Source: an uncultured Prochlorococcus sp.
GTDB taxonomy: Bacteria > Cyanobacteriota > Cyanobacteriia > PCC-6307 > Cyanobiaceae
Assembly: GCA_902573565.1 (NCBI GenBank)
Contig: CACGKI010000002.1
Location: 42,264 to 106,263 of the forward strand
Length of the DNA stretch: 64,000 nucleotides
Direction of reading: 5' to 3'
The translations under genes were made by a program, and so were the position numbers. The notes under the pieces were generated by a model. It worked only from the letters and a program-made list of their open reading frames with translations, made no database searches and had not been told where the DNA came from. Positions 38,105 through 47,496 of the stretch are shown piece by piece (the first letter of the stretch is position 1; every line of letters begins with the position of its first letter).

Positions 38105-38766
38105 TGAAAATTGTTATTAATTCCAAAAATAATCAATATCTAGAAACTATATCTTTTGAAAATCTGGACAATAGCCTTGAAACATTAAAAAAAATTTATT
38201 CGAAAAAAGATTCTCTTGAAGCCAAAATTTTCGCAATTAATGAATCAATAAGTTCTCAAAAATTATTAAATTGCAAAAATAATTTTGCCAAATCTGATAT
38301 TAATTCTCTAAAAATTTATTCAAATAATAGGGAAACTATATTAGCTGGAAAATCCTTGAAAATAAATTCAACTTTTGTTGAAGAACAAAAAGTCATAAAT
38401 TATTTACTTTCATACGAATCAAAAAAGCGAAACGATATCTTTCACGAGGGAACAGTAAGATCAGGAGATAGAATGTCTTCGAATGGAAACTTATGCATTA
38501 TTGGAGACGTTAATCCAGGAGCAATAGTTTCCGCCAAGAAAAACATTTACGTTTGGGGCAAACTATTAGGGATCGCCTTCGCAGGAAAGGGTGGAAATAA
38601 AAATGCCTCTATTACATCACTTTATTTAAACCCTCTGCAATTAAGAATTGCTGATGTGGTAGCTATTGGACCAAAGGACAAGCCCAAAAACTATTATCCT
38701 GAAATTGCTGTATTAGATAGACAAACAATAAATATCAAGCCATACATAATAGAAACAAAAAAATAA
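38104..38766 (+). CDS. minC: Septum site-determining protein MinC
   Basis: Inhibits FtsZ ring assembly away from mid-cell. The 220-aa protein has a divergent N-terminal domain (1-105) and a C-terminal beta-helix (about 112-215) with GTVRSGDRMSSNGNLCIIGD, VNPGAIVSAKKNIYVWGKL and GIAFAGKGGNKNASI, the typical MinC_C. The start overlaps the stop of the HD gene by one base. Confidence 0.93.
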   Translation: MKIVINSKNNQYLETISFENLDNSLETLKKIYSKKDSLEAKIFAINESISSQKLLNCKNNFAKSDINSLKIYSNNRETILAGKSLKINSTFVEEQKVINYLLSYESKKRNDIFHEGTVRSGDRMSSNGNLCIIGDVNPGAIVSAKKNIYVWGKLLGIAFAGKGGNKNASITSLYLNPLQLRIADVVAIGPKDKPKNYYPEIAVLDRQTINIKPYIIETKK

Positions 38767-38879
38767 TCAATAATTTGAAATAAATTAATTCAAAATTTAT
38801 AAATTTAAGAATTACTTAACCTTTAAAATATTTAACTTATCTAAAAGTGGTCTTATTATTTAAAAAATCCTTAATTTTC

Positions 38880-39695
38880 GTGGCGGAAAATACTCGCACA
38901 ATATTAATTTGTTCAGGCAAAGGAGGAGTTGGTAAAACAACTTTAACTGCAAACCTTGGCATAGCACTCGCTAACAGTGGAGCAAGCACTGCTGTATTAG
39001 ATGCTGATTTTGGCTTGAGAAATTTAGATCTTCTTTTGGGATTAGAAAACCGTATTATCTACACTGCTCAAGATGTTCTAGACAAAAATTGTCGTCTTGA
39101 CCAAGCTTTGGTGAGACATAAAAAGGAACCTAACCTTGCTCTTTTACCTGCAGGCGATCCTAGAATGTTGGACTGGATGAAGCCGGAAGATATGAAAAAA
39201 ATCAGTGAGCTTCTTAGTGAGAAATTTGATTTTGTTTTAGTTGATTGTCCTGCTGGCGTCGAAGATGGTTTTAAAAATGCCCTTGCAGCTTGCAAAGAAG
39301 CTATTGTCGTAACTAACCCAGAATTATCTGCAGTTCGTGATGCCGACAGAGTAATAGGAATCCTTAATACTTCTGATATTAATCCTATCCAGCTTGTAAT
39401 CAATAGAGTCCGCCCCAACATGATGGCAAGTCAAGAAATGCTATCTATTGAAGATGTTCAAGGGATCCTTTCTTTACCCTTATTAGGTATTGTTCTAGAG
39501 GATGAACAAGTAATTATTAGTACAAATCGGGGAGAGCCACTTACACTCACAGATGGTAGATCTCCAGCGAAAAAATGTTATTTGAATGTTTCTCAAAGGC
39601 TCACTGGTAAAGATGTTCCAATAATTGATCCCAAAAATGAAGGCAAAAGCCTAAAAGATAAATTTATAAGATTAATGCAAACAAAAGTTTTTTAA
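38880..39695 (+). CDS. minD: Septum site-determining ATPase MinD
   Basis: Membrane-associated ATPase that recruits MinC and is released by MinE. The GTG at 38880 yields [20 protein letters not shown] (deviant Walker A at 12-20), 271 aa, the usual MinD length. An upstream GTG at 38847 would add an unnatural hydrophobic extension. The C-terminal amphipathic membrane-targeting helix is visible ([13 protein letters not shown]). minE begins two bases later. Confidence 0.96.
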   Translation: MAENTRTILICSGKGGVGKTTLTANLGIALANSGASTAVLDADFGLRNLDLLLGLENRIIYTAQDVLDKNCRLDQALVRHKKEPNLALLPAGDPRMLDWMKPEDMKKISELLSEKFDFVLVDCPAGVEDGFKNALAACKEAIVVTNPELSAVRDADRVIGILNTSDINPIQLVINRVRPNMMASQEMLSIEDVQGILSLPLLGIVLEDEQVIISTNRGEPLTLTDGRSPAKKCYLNVSQRLTGKDVPIIDPKNEGKSLKDKFIRLMQTKVF

Positions 39696-39696
39696 A

Positions 39697-40032
39697 ATGA
39701 TGACTCTCAGAGATCTTATAAATAAATTACTAGGCAGAGATACGGCTAGTGCAAATACAGCTAGAGAAAGATTACAACTTGTACTAGCTCATGACAGAGT
39801 TGATATGAGTTCTTTGACAACTGATCTTTTAGATAAAATGAGGAAAGAAATTCTTGATGTTGTAGCTAAATATGTTGAGATTGATTTTGAAGAGGTAGCA
39901 GTAAGTTTAGAGACTGAGGATAGAATGACTGCGTTAGTAGCTAATTTACCAATCAAAAGAACTATTTCAGGAGAAATAAAATTTAAAAAAAATGACAAGG
40001 CTGATAAACCTGATAAAGGTATCAAAAAATAA
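39697..40032 (+). CDS. minE: Cell division topological specificity factor MinE
   Basis: Stimulates MinD ATPase and restricts MinCD to the poles. 111 aa with an N-terminal MinD-binding helix ([11 protein letters not shown], about 24-34) and the C-terminal topological domain ([15 protein letters not shown]). A Lys/Asp-rich tail follows. Two adjacent ATGs make the exact start ambiguous by one codon. Ends the minCDE unit, before tRNA-Thr. Confidence 0.95.
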   Translation: MMTLRDLINKLLGRDTASANTARERLQLVLAHDRVDMSSLTTDLLDKMRKEILDVVAKYVEIDFEEVAVSLETEDRMTALVANLPIKRTISGEIKFKKNDKADKPDKGIKK

Positions 40033-40098
40033 TAAATTTAAAAAAATGCTAAAAAAATACTGATAATTGACCCTCCCTAATTGTAAGATAAATAAATT

Positions 40099-40170
40099 GC
40101 CGGCTTAGCTCAGCGGTAGAGCAGCGCTTTTGTAAAGCGAAGGTCATCAGTTCAAATCTGTTAGCCGGCA
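40099..40170 (+). tRNA. tRNA-Thr (UGU)
   Basis: Starts GCCGGCTTAGCTCAGCGGTA and pairs at the end with TTAGCCGGC plus the discriminator A. The anticodon loop TTTTGTAA carries TGT, and the T-arm has AGTTCAAATCT. 72 nt. No CCA is encoded. Confidence 0.97.
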
Positions 40171-40181
40171 TTTTGGTTTAT

Positions 40182-40349
40182 TTAATTCTTTTCTAAAGTT
40201 TTTGTCGAAAATAACAAAATAAAACTTATTAAAATAATGATAGGAAATGATCTTATTTCAAGAACATACGCTAAAAAAGATGCAAAGGGCTCAAATATCC
40301 AATAATTAAAAAATTGAATTAATAAAACAAAAAACAATAACAAAAACAT
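40182..40349 (-). CDS. Small two-span membrane protein, 55 aa
   Basis: Encodes MFLLLFFVLLIQFFNYWIFE, then PFASFLAYVLEIRSFPIIIL, with two hydrophobic spans and a short polar end. The ATG overlaps the TAA of tsaC by one base (TAATG), so translation is coupled. It ends the psbM-prmC-tsaC run. No family recognised. Confidence 0.6.
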   Translation of the reverse strand: MFLLLFFVLLIQFFNYWIFEPFASFLAYVLEIRSFPIIILISFILLFSTKTLEKN

Positions 40350-40930
40350 TAATGCAATTCCCTAACAAGTACTTCTCCTTCTCTAATCAATGTCCAATCA
40401 CTACTTTTATTCCAGGATATTATCGTACTTGCTTTACCACTACTTTTTTCCCATGGCATAGGTCCCAGAATTTCTACATTAGGAAAATCTAAAGCAATAC
40501 CTTCAGCTGTAGATGATCCCTCAAAGCCTGAAATATTTGCACTTGAAGTTAACAATGGGCCTGTTTCTTTCAAAAGAGATTGGGCCAAATAAGAATTTGG
40601 AATTCTTAACCCAAGAGTAAGATCCTTGCTTGTGAGGAATAGTTTCTGCTTTTCTGAAGAAGGAATAATCATTGTCAGAGCTCCAGGCCAATATTTTGAA
40701 GCTATATTCTCGTAATCTTCCTTAGCTAATTGGTCAACATAATCAATTAATTGTTTCTTTTCTGAACCCATAAGAATTAAGGGTTTATTTCTATCTCTTT
40801 TTTTAATATCATAAATAATTTTTGAAAATTTTGGTAAGCACCCAATTGCAGGTAAAGTGTCAGTTGGGAAAATTATAGGCAAACCACTTTTAAGTGTCTT
40901 TACTGCTGACTTGCAATTTATAATTTTCAT
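40349..40930 (-). CDS. tsaC: Threonylcarbamoyl-AMP synthase, YrdC/Sua5 family
   Basis: Makes threonylcarbamoyl-AMP from Thr, bicarbonate and ATP, the first step of t6A37 tRNA modification. The 193-aa YrdC-fold protein has FPTDTLPAIGCLP (about 21-33), KKRDRNKPLILMGS (44-57) and GPLLTSSANISGFEG (about 127-141). It lacks the second Sua5 domain. It lies 23 bases after prmC in the same direction. Confidence 0.9.
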   Translation of the reverse strand: MKIINCKSAVKTLKSGLPIIFPTDTLPAIGCLPKFSKIIYDIKKRDRNKPLILMGSEKKQLIDYVDQLAKEDYENIASKYWPGALTMIIPSSEKQKLFLTSKDLTLGLRIPNSYLAQSLLKETGPLLTSSANISGFEGSSTAEGIALDFPNVEILGPMPWEKSSGKASTIISWNKSSDWTLIREGEVLVRELH

Positions 40931-40953
40931 TTAGATTATTAGCCAATGATAAT

Positions 40954-41823
40954 TCATTTATATCTTCCAATTGTAAACCTACCAACACCTGAAAGATCAT
41001 TAACAATTTCCACCGATTTAAATTGTTTTTTAATAAGTAATTGTTTTACTTTTTCGCCTTGATCAAAATGATTCTCTAATATGAGCCATCCTTTTTCTTT
41101 TAAAAATAATGGAGCTTTTTGAATTATTTCCCTAATGTGTTTTAAACCATCTTCACCTCCTAATAAAGCAATTTTTGGCTCGAAATTTTTAACTTCTTTG
41201 GGTAAATTTTCATAAGTATATTTTGGGATATATGGCGGGTTTGAAATAGCTAAATCTATTTTGCCTTTGAAACTTTCAAAAGGGTTCCACCAATTTCCAC
41301 AACAAAATTTCAAATTTGATTGATTAGAAGAATTCATAAAATTTTTGTTAGCAATATCTAATGCATCTTTATCAATATCAGTTGCTACTCCTTCGCTCAA
41401 TGGATAAGCCAATGCCAAAGCGATACTAATAGCGCCTGATCCAGTCCCTAATTCAGCAAAAAATAATTTTTCGGACTTCTTCCGAAATATATTGAAGACA
41501 ATATCAATGATGAGCTCTGTTTCTGGCCTGGGGATGAGTACTTTGTTTGTAACTTTTAATTTTAAGTCTCTCCAAAAAGTTATTCCACAAAGGTATTGAA
41601 TAGGGCAAGAGTTAATTAAATGATCGTCCCAAACAGATTCTAAAAATTCTAAGTTTTTTTTTAAATATAAATTTCCTTTAGGATTTATATTAAACGAGTT
41701 TAGAGCACTAGTTGATATACCGCCTACAGAATCAAGTAAAAGAGCAAGAGATTGATGATCTCCCCCCTTAGAAAGTTGTGTTTTTTTCCAAAATAAAAAT
41801 TCTTCTACAGAAATGCTAAGCAT
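40954..41823 (-). CDS. prmC: Release factor glutamine methyltransferase
   Basis: Methylates the GGQ glutamine of RF1/RF2 using SAM, raising termination efficiency. The 289-aa protein has the SAM motif AELGTGSGAISIALALAYP (about 121-139) and the catalytic NPPY in AISNPPYIPKY (about 191-201). The N-terminal helical domain is full length. It lies 10 bases downstream of psbM. Confidence 0.95.
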   Translation of the reverse strand: MLSISVEEFLFWKKTQLSKGGDHQSLALLLDSVGGISTSALNSFNINPKGNLYLKKNLEFLESVWDDHLINSCPIQYLCGITFWRDLKLKVTNKVLIPRPETELIIDIVFNIFRKKSEKLFFAELGTGSGAISIALALAYPLSEGVATDIDKDALDIANKNFMNSSNQSNLKFCCGNWWNPFESFKGKIDLAISNPPYIPKYTYENLPKEVKNFEPKIALLGGEDGLKHIREIIQKAPLFLKEKGWLILENHFDQGEKVKQLLIKKQFKSVEIVNDLSGVGRFTIGRYK

Positions 41824-41833
41824 TTATAAAGCT

Positions 41834-41986
41834 TCAGCGTTTTGGGCCAAGCTTACCTTTACCGGATTCTGAGTAGAAGCTTGATTTTTCGCCATCTTGA
41901 GTAGAAATAAATAAACCTATAAGGAATATTGTTGGCACCCCTACAAATAAAAGGCTAGCTACGAATCCGAAATTAGTTGTTTCCAT
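41834..41986 (-). CDS. psbM: Photosystem II protein M
   Basis: Encodes METTNFGFVASLLFVGVPTI, then FLIGLFISTQDGEKSSFYSE, and a basic tail. One span of the kind at the PSII dimer interface, with the extended C-terminal tail found in Prochlorococcus PsbM. 50 aa. First gene of the minus-strand run psbM-prmC-tsaC-small membrane protein. Confidence 0.92.
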   Translation of the reverse strand: METTNFGFVASLLFVGVPTIFLIGLFISTQDGEKSSFYSESGKGKLGPKR

Positions 41987-42094
41987 TTAGTTGGCAGTTC
42001 TATTAGGTATTAAGACTATAGACATATAACTTGAAATAAAGTGGAAAAATAAACAAATTTTTATCAACTGATTAACAGTCTTAAACAATTTAAT

Positions 42095-42457
42095 TTAACG
42101 AGGTAATTTTTTATTTTCGCTATTTTTTTTAAGTTCTTCCAAATTTGAAGGAGGAGATTGTGGTTTTGTCAAAATTACTGCAGATGATTTTATCAATGTT
42201 TGACATGCAAGTCGCCAATTGTCTGGTCTATTTTTGAGTTTTTCTTCTTCAACAGAAGTAAGAGGGCTCAAAGAATTTTTGTTTCCTCCTTCAACTGAAA
42301 TAAAACAAGTACTGCATTGGCCCGCACCTCCACAATTTCCCAAAATACCTTTTAAACCATAAAGCTGTAAATTCTCTTTCATTACAAGTTCCCTTAAATT
42401 TTCACCGGGGTTGCATTGAACTTCTAAATCCTCACGAATAAATCTGATAGTTGCCAT
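42095..42457 (-). CDS. [2Fe-2S] ferredoxin, plant-type variant
   Basis: A 120-aa protein with cluster ligands Cys42, Cys48, Cys51 and Cys85 (LGNCGGAGQCSTCF and RLACQT). It differs from the main photosynthetic PetF in its spacing and in a C-terminal extension, so it is probably a specialised electron carrier. It is divergent from psbB across a 220-base region. Confidence 0.88.
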   Translation of the reverse strand: MATIRFIREDLEVQCNPGENLRELVMKENLQLYGLKGILGNCGGAGQCSTCFISVEGGNKNSLSPLTSVEEEKLKNRPDNWRLACQTLIKSSAVILTKPQSPPSNLEELKKNSENKKLPR

Positions 42458-42627
42458 TTTTTTAGTTATTTTTCTTATTTTGGCGTTTTACTTTGAGAAT
42501 TGTGACCAAAATATTAACAGTTTTTAGCCAAAAATTTCTTGTAAACTCAGTTGTGATAATTGATTTGCCCACTTTTTGCAAGAAAACAAATTTATTTACA
42601 AAAATCCCTCAAAGACTAAAAAACCCT

Positions 42628-42633
42628 TACTAT
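42628..42633 (+). promoter_or_regulatory. Candidate -10 element of psbBT
   Basis: TACTAT preceded by a C-rich ACCC lies about 50 bases before the psbB ATG, in a region otherwise made of A/T runs. No clear -35 element stands at the expected distance, which is common for PSII genes of cyanobacteria. Sequence evidence only. Confidence 0.35.
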
Positions 42634-42679
42634 CGTGATGTTTAGCTGTTTATACAGCATAGTTACTAGAAATTAACCG

Positions 42680-44203
42680 ATGGGATTGCCTTGGTATCGA
42701 GTTCACACAGTAGTTATTAATGACCCAGGTCGACTACTTGCTGTGCATCTTATGCATACTGCATTATTAGCCGGCTGGGCCGGTTCAATGGCTCTTTATG
42801 AATTAGCCATTTTTGATCCTTCTGATGCTGTTCTCAATCCAATGTGGAGACAGGGAATGTACGTTATGCCTTTTATGGCAAGACTAGGTATCACAAGTAG
42901 TTGGAATGGATGGGATATTACGGGTGCTACTGGAGTTGATCCTGGATTCTGGAGTTTTGAAGGGGTTGCAGCAGCGCACATAGTATTTAGTGGTCTATTG
43001 ATGTTGGCCTCTATTTGGCACTGGACATACTGGGACTTAGATTTATGGGAAGATTCAAGAACCGGTGAGCCTGCTCTTGATTTACCAAGAATTTTCGGAA
43101 TTCACCTTCTTTTAGCAGGGCTAACCTGTTTTGGTTTTGGAGCTTTTCATTGTGCAAACGTGGGAATTTGGGTTTCTGATCCTTATGGTTTAACTGGTCA
43201 TGTAGAACCTGTAGCTCCTTCATGGGGAGTAGAAGGATTTAATCCTTTTAATCCAGGAGGAATAGTTGCTAATCATATTGCGGCTGGACTTATGGGGATT
43301 ATTGGAGGTATTTTTCACATTACCAATAGACCTGGAGAAAGACTTTATAGAGCATTAAAACTTGGAAGTCTTGAAGGAGTTCTAGCTAGTGCTTTAGCGG
43401 CTGTATTATTTGTGTCTTTCGTTGTTGCAGGAACAATGTGGTACGGTTCAGCTACAACTCCAGTCGAATTATTTGGTCCTACCAGATATCAATGGGATTC
43501 CGGTTATTTTAAAACTGAAATTAACAGAAGGGTGCAAGCTGCTATTGATGATGGTGCCACAAAAGAAGAGGCATATGCGTCAATTCCAGAGAAATTAGCC
43601 TTCTACGATTACGTTGGAAATAGTCCTGCTAAGGGAGGATTATTCAGAGTTGGAGCTCTTGTTAATGGAGATGGTTTACCAACTGGTTGGCAAGGTCACA
43701 TCTCTTTCCAAGACAAGGAAGGTAACGAATTAGAAGTTAGAAGAATACCTAATTTCTTTGAAAACTTCCCTGTTATACTCGAAGATAAAGAAGGTAATGT
43801 TAGAGCAGATATTCCATTTAGAAGAGCTGAAGCAAAGTATTCATTTGAACAAACTGGCATAACTGCAACTATCTATGGAGGAGATTTAAATGGCCAAACA
43901 TTTACTGATCCTGCAGTAGTTAAAAGATTAGCCAGAAAAGCTCAGCTTGGAGAAGCATTCAAGTTCGACAGAGAAACTTATAAATCTGATGGTGTATTCC
44001 GAAGCTCCCCAAGAGCATGGTTTACATACGCACATCTATGTTTCGGATTGCTATTCCTGTTTGGACACTGGTGGCATGCTTCAAGAACTCTTTACAGAAA
44101 TTCCTTCGCTGGAATTGACGCAGAGATTGGTGACCAAGTTGAATTTGGTTTATTCAAGAAGCTTGGTGACGAATCTACAAGAAGAATCCCTGGAAGGGTT
44201 TAA
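42680..44203 (+). CDS. psbB: Photosystem II CP47 chlorophyll apoprotein
   Basis: Inner antenna of PSII in the thylakoid, binding about 16 chlorophylls. The 507-aa protein has six spans with the conserved His ligands, beginning [20 protein letters not shown], and the large lumenal loop E between spans 5 and 6. It ends [21 protein letters not shown], then a stromal tail. psbT follows 23 bases later and a strong terminator closes the unit. Confidence 0.98.
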   Translation: MGLPWYRVHTVVINDPGRLLAVHLMHTALLAGWAGSMALYELAIFDPSDAVLNPMWRQGMYVMPFMARLGITSSWNGWDITGATGVDPGFWSFEGVAAAHIVFSGLLMLASIWHWTYWDLDLWEDSRTGEPALDLPRIFGIHLLLAGLTCFGFGAFHCANVGIWVSDPYGLTGHVEPVAPSWGVEGFNPFNPGGIVANHIAAGLMGIIGGIFHITNRPGERLYRALKLGSLEGVLASALAAVLFVSFVVAGTMWYGSATTPVELFGPTRYQWDSGYFKTEINRRVQAAIDDGATKEEAYASIPEKLAFYDYVGNSPAKGGLFRVGALVNGDGLPTGWQGHISFQDKEGNELEVRRIPNFFENFPVILEDKEGNVRADIPFRRAEAKYSFEQTGITATIYGGDLNGQTFTDPAVVKRLARKAQLGEAFKFDRETYKSDGVFRSSPRAWFTYAHLCFGLLFLFGHWWHASRTLYRNSFAGIDAEIGDQVEFGLFKKLGDESTRRIPGRV

Positions 44204-44226
44204 ACTAAACTTTATTACTTAATCTT

Positions 44227-44325
44227 ATGGAAGCTTTTGCTTACGTTCTTATTTTAACTCTCGCAGTTGTTACCTTATTCTTTGCTGTCGCCTTTAGAGA
44301 TCCCCCTAAATTCGATAAAAAATGA
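44227..44325 (+). CDS. psbT: Photosystem II protein T
   Basis: Encodes [20 protein letters not shown], then [12 protein letters not shown], 32 aa. The one-span peptide sits near the dimer interface and stabilises PSII recovery after light damage. It is cotranscribed with psbB. Confidence 0.95.
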   Translation: MEAFAYVLILTLAVVTLFFAVAFRDPPKFDKK

Positions 44326-44332
44326 TTTTATT

Positions 44333-44363
44333 AAAAAAACCTCTTTAACAAGAGGTTTTTTTT
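44333..44363 (+). terminator. Rho-independent terminator of psbBT
   Basis: AAAAAAACCTCTT (44333-44345), loop TAAC, AAGAGG (44350-44355), then a T tract. It is eight bases after the psbT stop. Confidence 0.9.
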
Positions 44364-44424
44364 TACTTTTCATAATCAGGATTTTACTCTACTATTAGAG
44401 TTACAGTTCACCTTATTTCCCTAC

Positions 44425-44904
44425 ATGCAGTGTCCAACCTGTCAAAACACGGATAGTAGAGTTTTGGAATCAAGATCTGCTGATAGCGGTAAAAGTGTAC
44501 GAAGAAGAAGGGAGTGCTTAAATTGCAACTTTAGATTTACCACTTATGAAAGAGTTGAAACAATGCCAGTTTCAGTTATTAAAAAAGATGGGGGCAGAGA
44601 GTTATTCGATAAACAAAAATTATTTACTGGAATTTCAAGAGCTTGTGAAAAGACAAACTTCAGCAGTGAAGCAATCATTAATTTTGTTGATGGAATTGAA
44701 TCTCATATCATGCAAGATTCCAATAAAGATATCAAATCTTCTCAAATTGGAGAGTTAATACTTAAAAGTCTTAGGAAAGAAAACGAAGTCGCCTATATAA
44801 GATATGCCTCAGTTTACAGAAAATTCAATGGAGTAAAAGATTTTATCTCTACTCTTGAATCTCTAAAAGGAAGTTCAAAAAACCAATTAGCTTCAATTTT
44901 ATAA
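44425..44904 (+). CDS. nrdR: Transcriptional repressor NrdR
   Basis: ATP-cone regulator that represses ribonucleotide reductase genes in response to (d)ATP. The 159-aa protein has the zinc ribbon Cys3-Cys6 and Cys31-Cys34, with RRRREC between, then the ATP-cone (about 49-139). The ribonucleotide reductase genes are not in this window. ATG start; the next gene is rpsA 107 bases on. Confidence 0.95.
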   Translation: MQCPTCQNTDSRVLESRSADSGKSVRRRRECLNCNFRFTTYERVETMPVSVIKKDGGRELFDKQKLFTGISRACEKTNFSSEAIINFVDGIESHIMQDSNKDIKSSQIGELILKSLRKENEVAYIRYASVYRKFNGVKDFISTLESLKGSSKNQLASIL

Positions 44905-44981
44905 ATTCAGCATATTAAAGTGTAGAATACATACTACAAATATTTTGCTATTGGTTTGCAGGCCAAAAGCATTCCTATCTA

Positions 44982-44996
44982 ACTACCTTAGGTAGT
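44982..44996 (+). promoter_or_regulatory. Palindrome in the rpsA leader
   Basis: ACTACCT T AGGTAGT is a perfect inverted repeat ending 14 bases before the rpsA ATG. It could bind a dimeric regulator or form a small hairpin near the ribosome site. S1 represses its own translation in other bacteria, so the position is suggestive only. A TAGAAT (-10 like) lies upstream near 44924. Confidence 0.35.
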
Positions 44997-45010
44997 CTGC
45001 GATACAACAA

Positions 45011-46093
45011 ATGACAGAAAAATCTTCCCAAACCATAAAAGAAATTTCTCAAGACAAAGAAATTAAAAATTCGTCTGAATTAGAAAATGATTCAGTATTC
45101 CAAAATGAGGAAGATTTATCATTCGCAAAAAACGATATTCCAGCAGCAGATTCCTCTAATAGTAGGGTAAATGTCGATTTTGATAATGTAGGTTTCACAC
45201 AAGAAGAATTTGCCTCACTTTTAGGAAAATACGATTATAACTTTAAGCCTGGTGATCTCGTAAAAGGAACAGTTTTTGCCCTTGAACCGAAAGGAGCCAT
45301 GATAGATATAGGTGCAAAAACTGCTGCTTTTATGCCTGTTCAGGAGGTTTCAATAAATAGAGTTGAAGGACTAAATGATGTTTTACAACCTTCAGAAAGC
45401 AGAGAATTCTTCATTATGAGTGAAGAAAATGAAGATGGGCAATTAGCGCTTTCAATTAGAAGAATTGAATATCAAAGGGCTTGGGAGAGAGTAAGGCAAT
45501 TACAAAAAGAAGATGCCACTATCTATTCTGAAGTTTTTGCTACAAACAGAGGTGGAGCTCTTGTAAGGGTAGAAGGATTGAGAGGTTTTATCCCAGGGTC
45601 TCATATAAGTGCTCGAAAAATTAAAGATGACTTAGAAGGTGAGTATCTTCCTTTGAAATTTCTTGAAGTTGATGAAGAAAGAAACAGGTTAGTTTTAAGT
45701 CACAGAAGAGCTTTGGTAGAGAAAAAAATGAATAGACTTGAGGTAGGCGAAGTTGTTGTTGGTTCCGTTAAAGGTATTAAACCCTATGGAGCTTTTATTG
45801 ATATTGGAGGAGTTAGTGGCCTACTACATATCTCTGAAATCAGTCATGAACATATAGAAACCCCTCACAATGTTTTAAATGTTAGTGACCAAATGAAAGT
45901 CATGATAATTGACCTTGATTCAGAGAGAGGAAGAATTTCATTATCTACAAAAGCACTTGAACCTGAACCTGGTGATATGCTGACTGACCCTCAAAAAGTT
46001 TTTAGTAAAGCTGAAGAAATGGCTGCTAAATACAAGCAAATGTTATTTGAGCAAACTGATGAAAATGAAGAAATACCAATAGCAACTTCATAA
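45011..46093 (+). CDS. rpsA: 30S ribosomal protein S1
   Basis: Binds mRNA leaders and helps initiation. The 360-aa protein has an acidic N-terminus and three S1 domains at about 77-145, 162-230 and 246-316, the short cyanobacterial form. FKPGDLVKGTVFALEPKGAM and VGSVKGIKPYGAFIDIGGVS are clear examples. A short palindrome (44982-44996) precedes the ATG and may be part of leader regulation. Confidence 0.94.
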   Translation: MTEKSSQTIKEISQDKEIKNSSELENDSVFQNEEDLSFAKNDIPAADSSNSRVNVDFDNVGFTQEEFASLLGKYDYNFKPGDLVKGTVFALEPKGAMIDIGAKTAAFMPVQEVSINRVEGLNDVLQPSESREFFIMSEENEDGQLALSIRRIEYQRAWERVRQLQKEDATIYSEVFATNRGGALVRVEGLRGFIPGSHISARKIKDDLEGEYLPLKFLEVDEERNRLVLSHRRALVEKKMNRLEVGEVVVGSVKGIKPYGAFIDIGGVSGLLHISEISHEHIETPHNVLNVSDQMKVMIIDLDSERGRISLSTKALEPEPGDMLTDPQKVFSKAEEMAAKYKQMLFEQTDENEEIPIATS

Positions 46094-46242
46094 ATGGTCT
46101 AATTTATTTATTCACATCTAGCACAGACATTTAAGGTTTAAGTCACTATATTTTGAAACAAGTTTTTTTTTAATTTACAATCATTGATTAGTAATGACCA
46201 TCTCATTTAGGATAAGGTTTAATACCTAAATAATTATATTTA

Positions 46243-47484
46243 ATGAGTGATTTCATCTTCACCTCTGAATCGGTAACTGAAGGCCATCCTGACAAAATAT
46301 GTGATCAAATAAGTGACGCTGTTTTAGATGCATTGCTAACAGTAGATCCAGAAAGCAGAGTTGCATGCGAAACTGTAGTTAATACAGGATTATGCTTACT
46401 TACTGGAGAAATAACTTCAAAAGCAAAAGTTGATTATATAAAACTTGTTAGAAATGTAATTAAAGAAATTGGATATGAAGGATATAAAGCAGGTGGTTTT
46501 GATGCAAACAGTTGTGCAGTATTAGTAGCCCTTGACGAACAGTCTCCAGATATTTCTCAAGGAGTCAATGAAGCAGATGATATAAACGATGATTTGGAGG
46601 ACAATACCGGAGCTGGTGACCAAGGCATAATGTTTGGCTATGCATGTGACGAAACGCCTGAATTAATGCCCTTACCTATTAGCTTGGCACATAGATTAGC
46701 TATTCAACTCGCCAAAGTAAGACATGACAAAGTCCTTGATTATCTCCTCCCTGATGGCAAAACTCAAGTGAGCATTGATTACGAAAAAGGGGTGCCAGTT
46801 TCAATTAATACTATTTTAATTTCAACTCAACATAATCCTGAAATTGATGGAATTAAAAATGAAGAAGAAATACGTCAAAAGATAAAAGAAGATTTATGGA
46901 CTAATGTTGTGATCCCTGCTACAGAAGATTTAGAAATTAAACCAAACATTAACAAAACAAGATTCCTAGTAAACCCCACAGGAAAATTTGTAGTTGGAGG
47001 ACCTCAAGGAGATGCCGGGCTTACTGGCAGAAAAATTATTGTAGATACATACGGCGGATATGCAAGACACGGAGGTGGCGCATTCTCTGGCAAAGATCCT
47101 ACAAAAGTGGATAGATCAGCTGCTTATGCTGCACGTTATGTAGCTAAAAGTATAGTTAAGGCAAAATTAGCAAAAAAGGTTGAAGTACAATTAAGTTATG
47201 CGATTGGAGTTGCAAAACCTATTTCCATTCTCGTTGAAACTTTTGATACGGGAGTTATTTCTCAAACTAATTTGACTAAACTTATTAAAGAGAACTTTGA
47301 TTTAAGACCTGCAGCAATAATAAGAGAATTTAACTTAAGAAATTTACCCAAAAAAATGGGTGGGATTTTTTTCAGAAAGACTGCATCCTATGGACATTTT
47401 GGTAGAAGGGATCTTGATCTCCCTTGGGAAAATGTTGAAAAAAAAGCGGCCCAATTAGCCGAGGCATCCAAAGTATTTTTATAA
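46243..47484 (+). CDS. metK: S-adenosylmethionine synthetase
   Basis: Makes SAM from methionine and ATP. The 413-aa protein has [20 protein letters not shown] near the start, [20 protein letters not shown] (about 123-142), and the [20 protein letters not shown] phosphate-binding region (about 279-298). Complete and cytosolic. The next gene begins 12 bases on, so cotranscription is likely. I saw no SAM riboswitch in the 150-base leader. Confidence 0.98.
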   Translation: MSDFIFTSESVTEGHPDKICDQISDAVLDALLTVDPESRVACETVVNTGLCLLTGEITSKAKVDYIKLVRNVIKEIGYEGYKAGGFDANSCAVLVALDEQSPDISQGVNEADDINDDLEDNTGAGDQGIMFGYACDETPELMPLPISLAHRLAIQLAKVRHDKVLDYLLPDGKTQVSIDYEKGVPVSINTILISTQHNPEIDGIKNEEEIRQKIKEDLWTNVVIPATEDLEIKPNINKTRFLVNPTGKFVVGGPQGDAGLTGRKIIVDTYGGYARHGGGAFSGKDPTKVDRSAAYAARYVAKSIVKAKLAKKVEVQLSYAIGVAKPISILVETFDTGVISQTNLTKLIKENFDLRPAAIIREFNLRNLPKKMGGIFFRKTASYGHFGRRDLDLPWENVEKKAAQLAEASKVFL

Positions 47485-47496
47485 AAAATTTATTCT

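Noticed and set aside
39068..39421. 117-aa minus-strand ORF
   Set aside because: It lies entirely antisense to minD and has a biased Ser/Leu composition typical of a reverse-frame shadow.
43011..44222. ORFs antisense to, and in other frames of, psbB (for example 43011-43223 and 43947-44222)
   Set aside because: They overlap a certain gene, psbB, and show no conserved motif.
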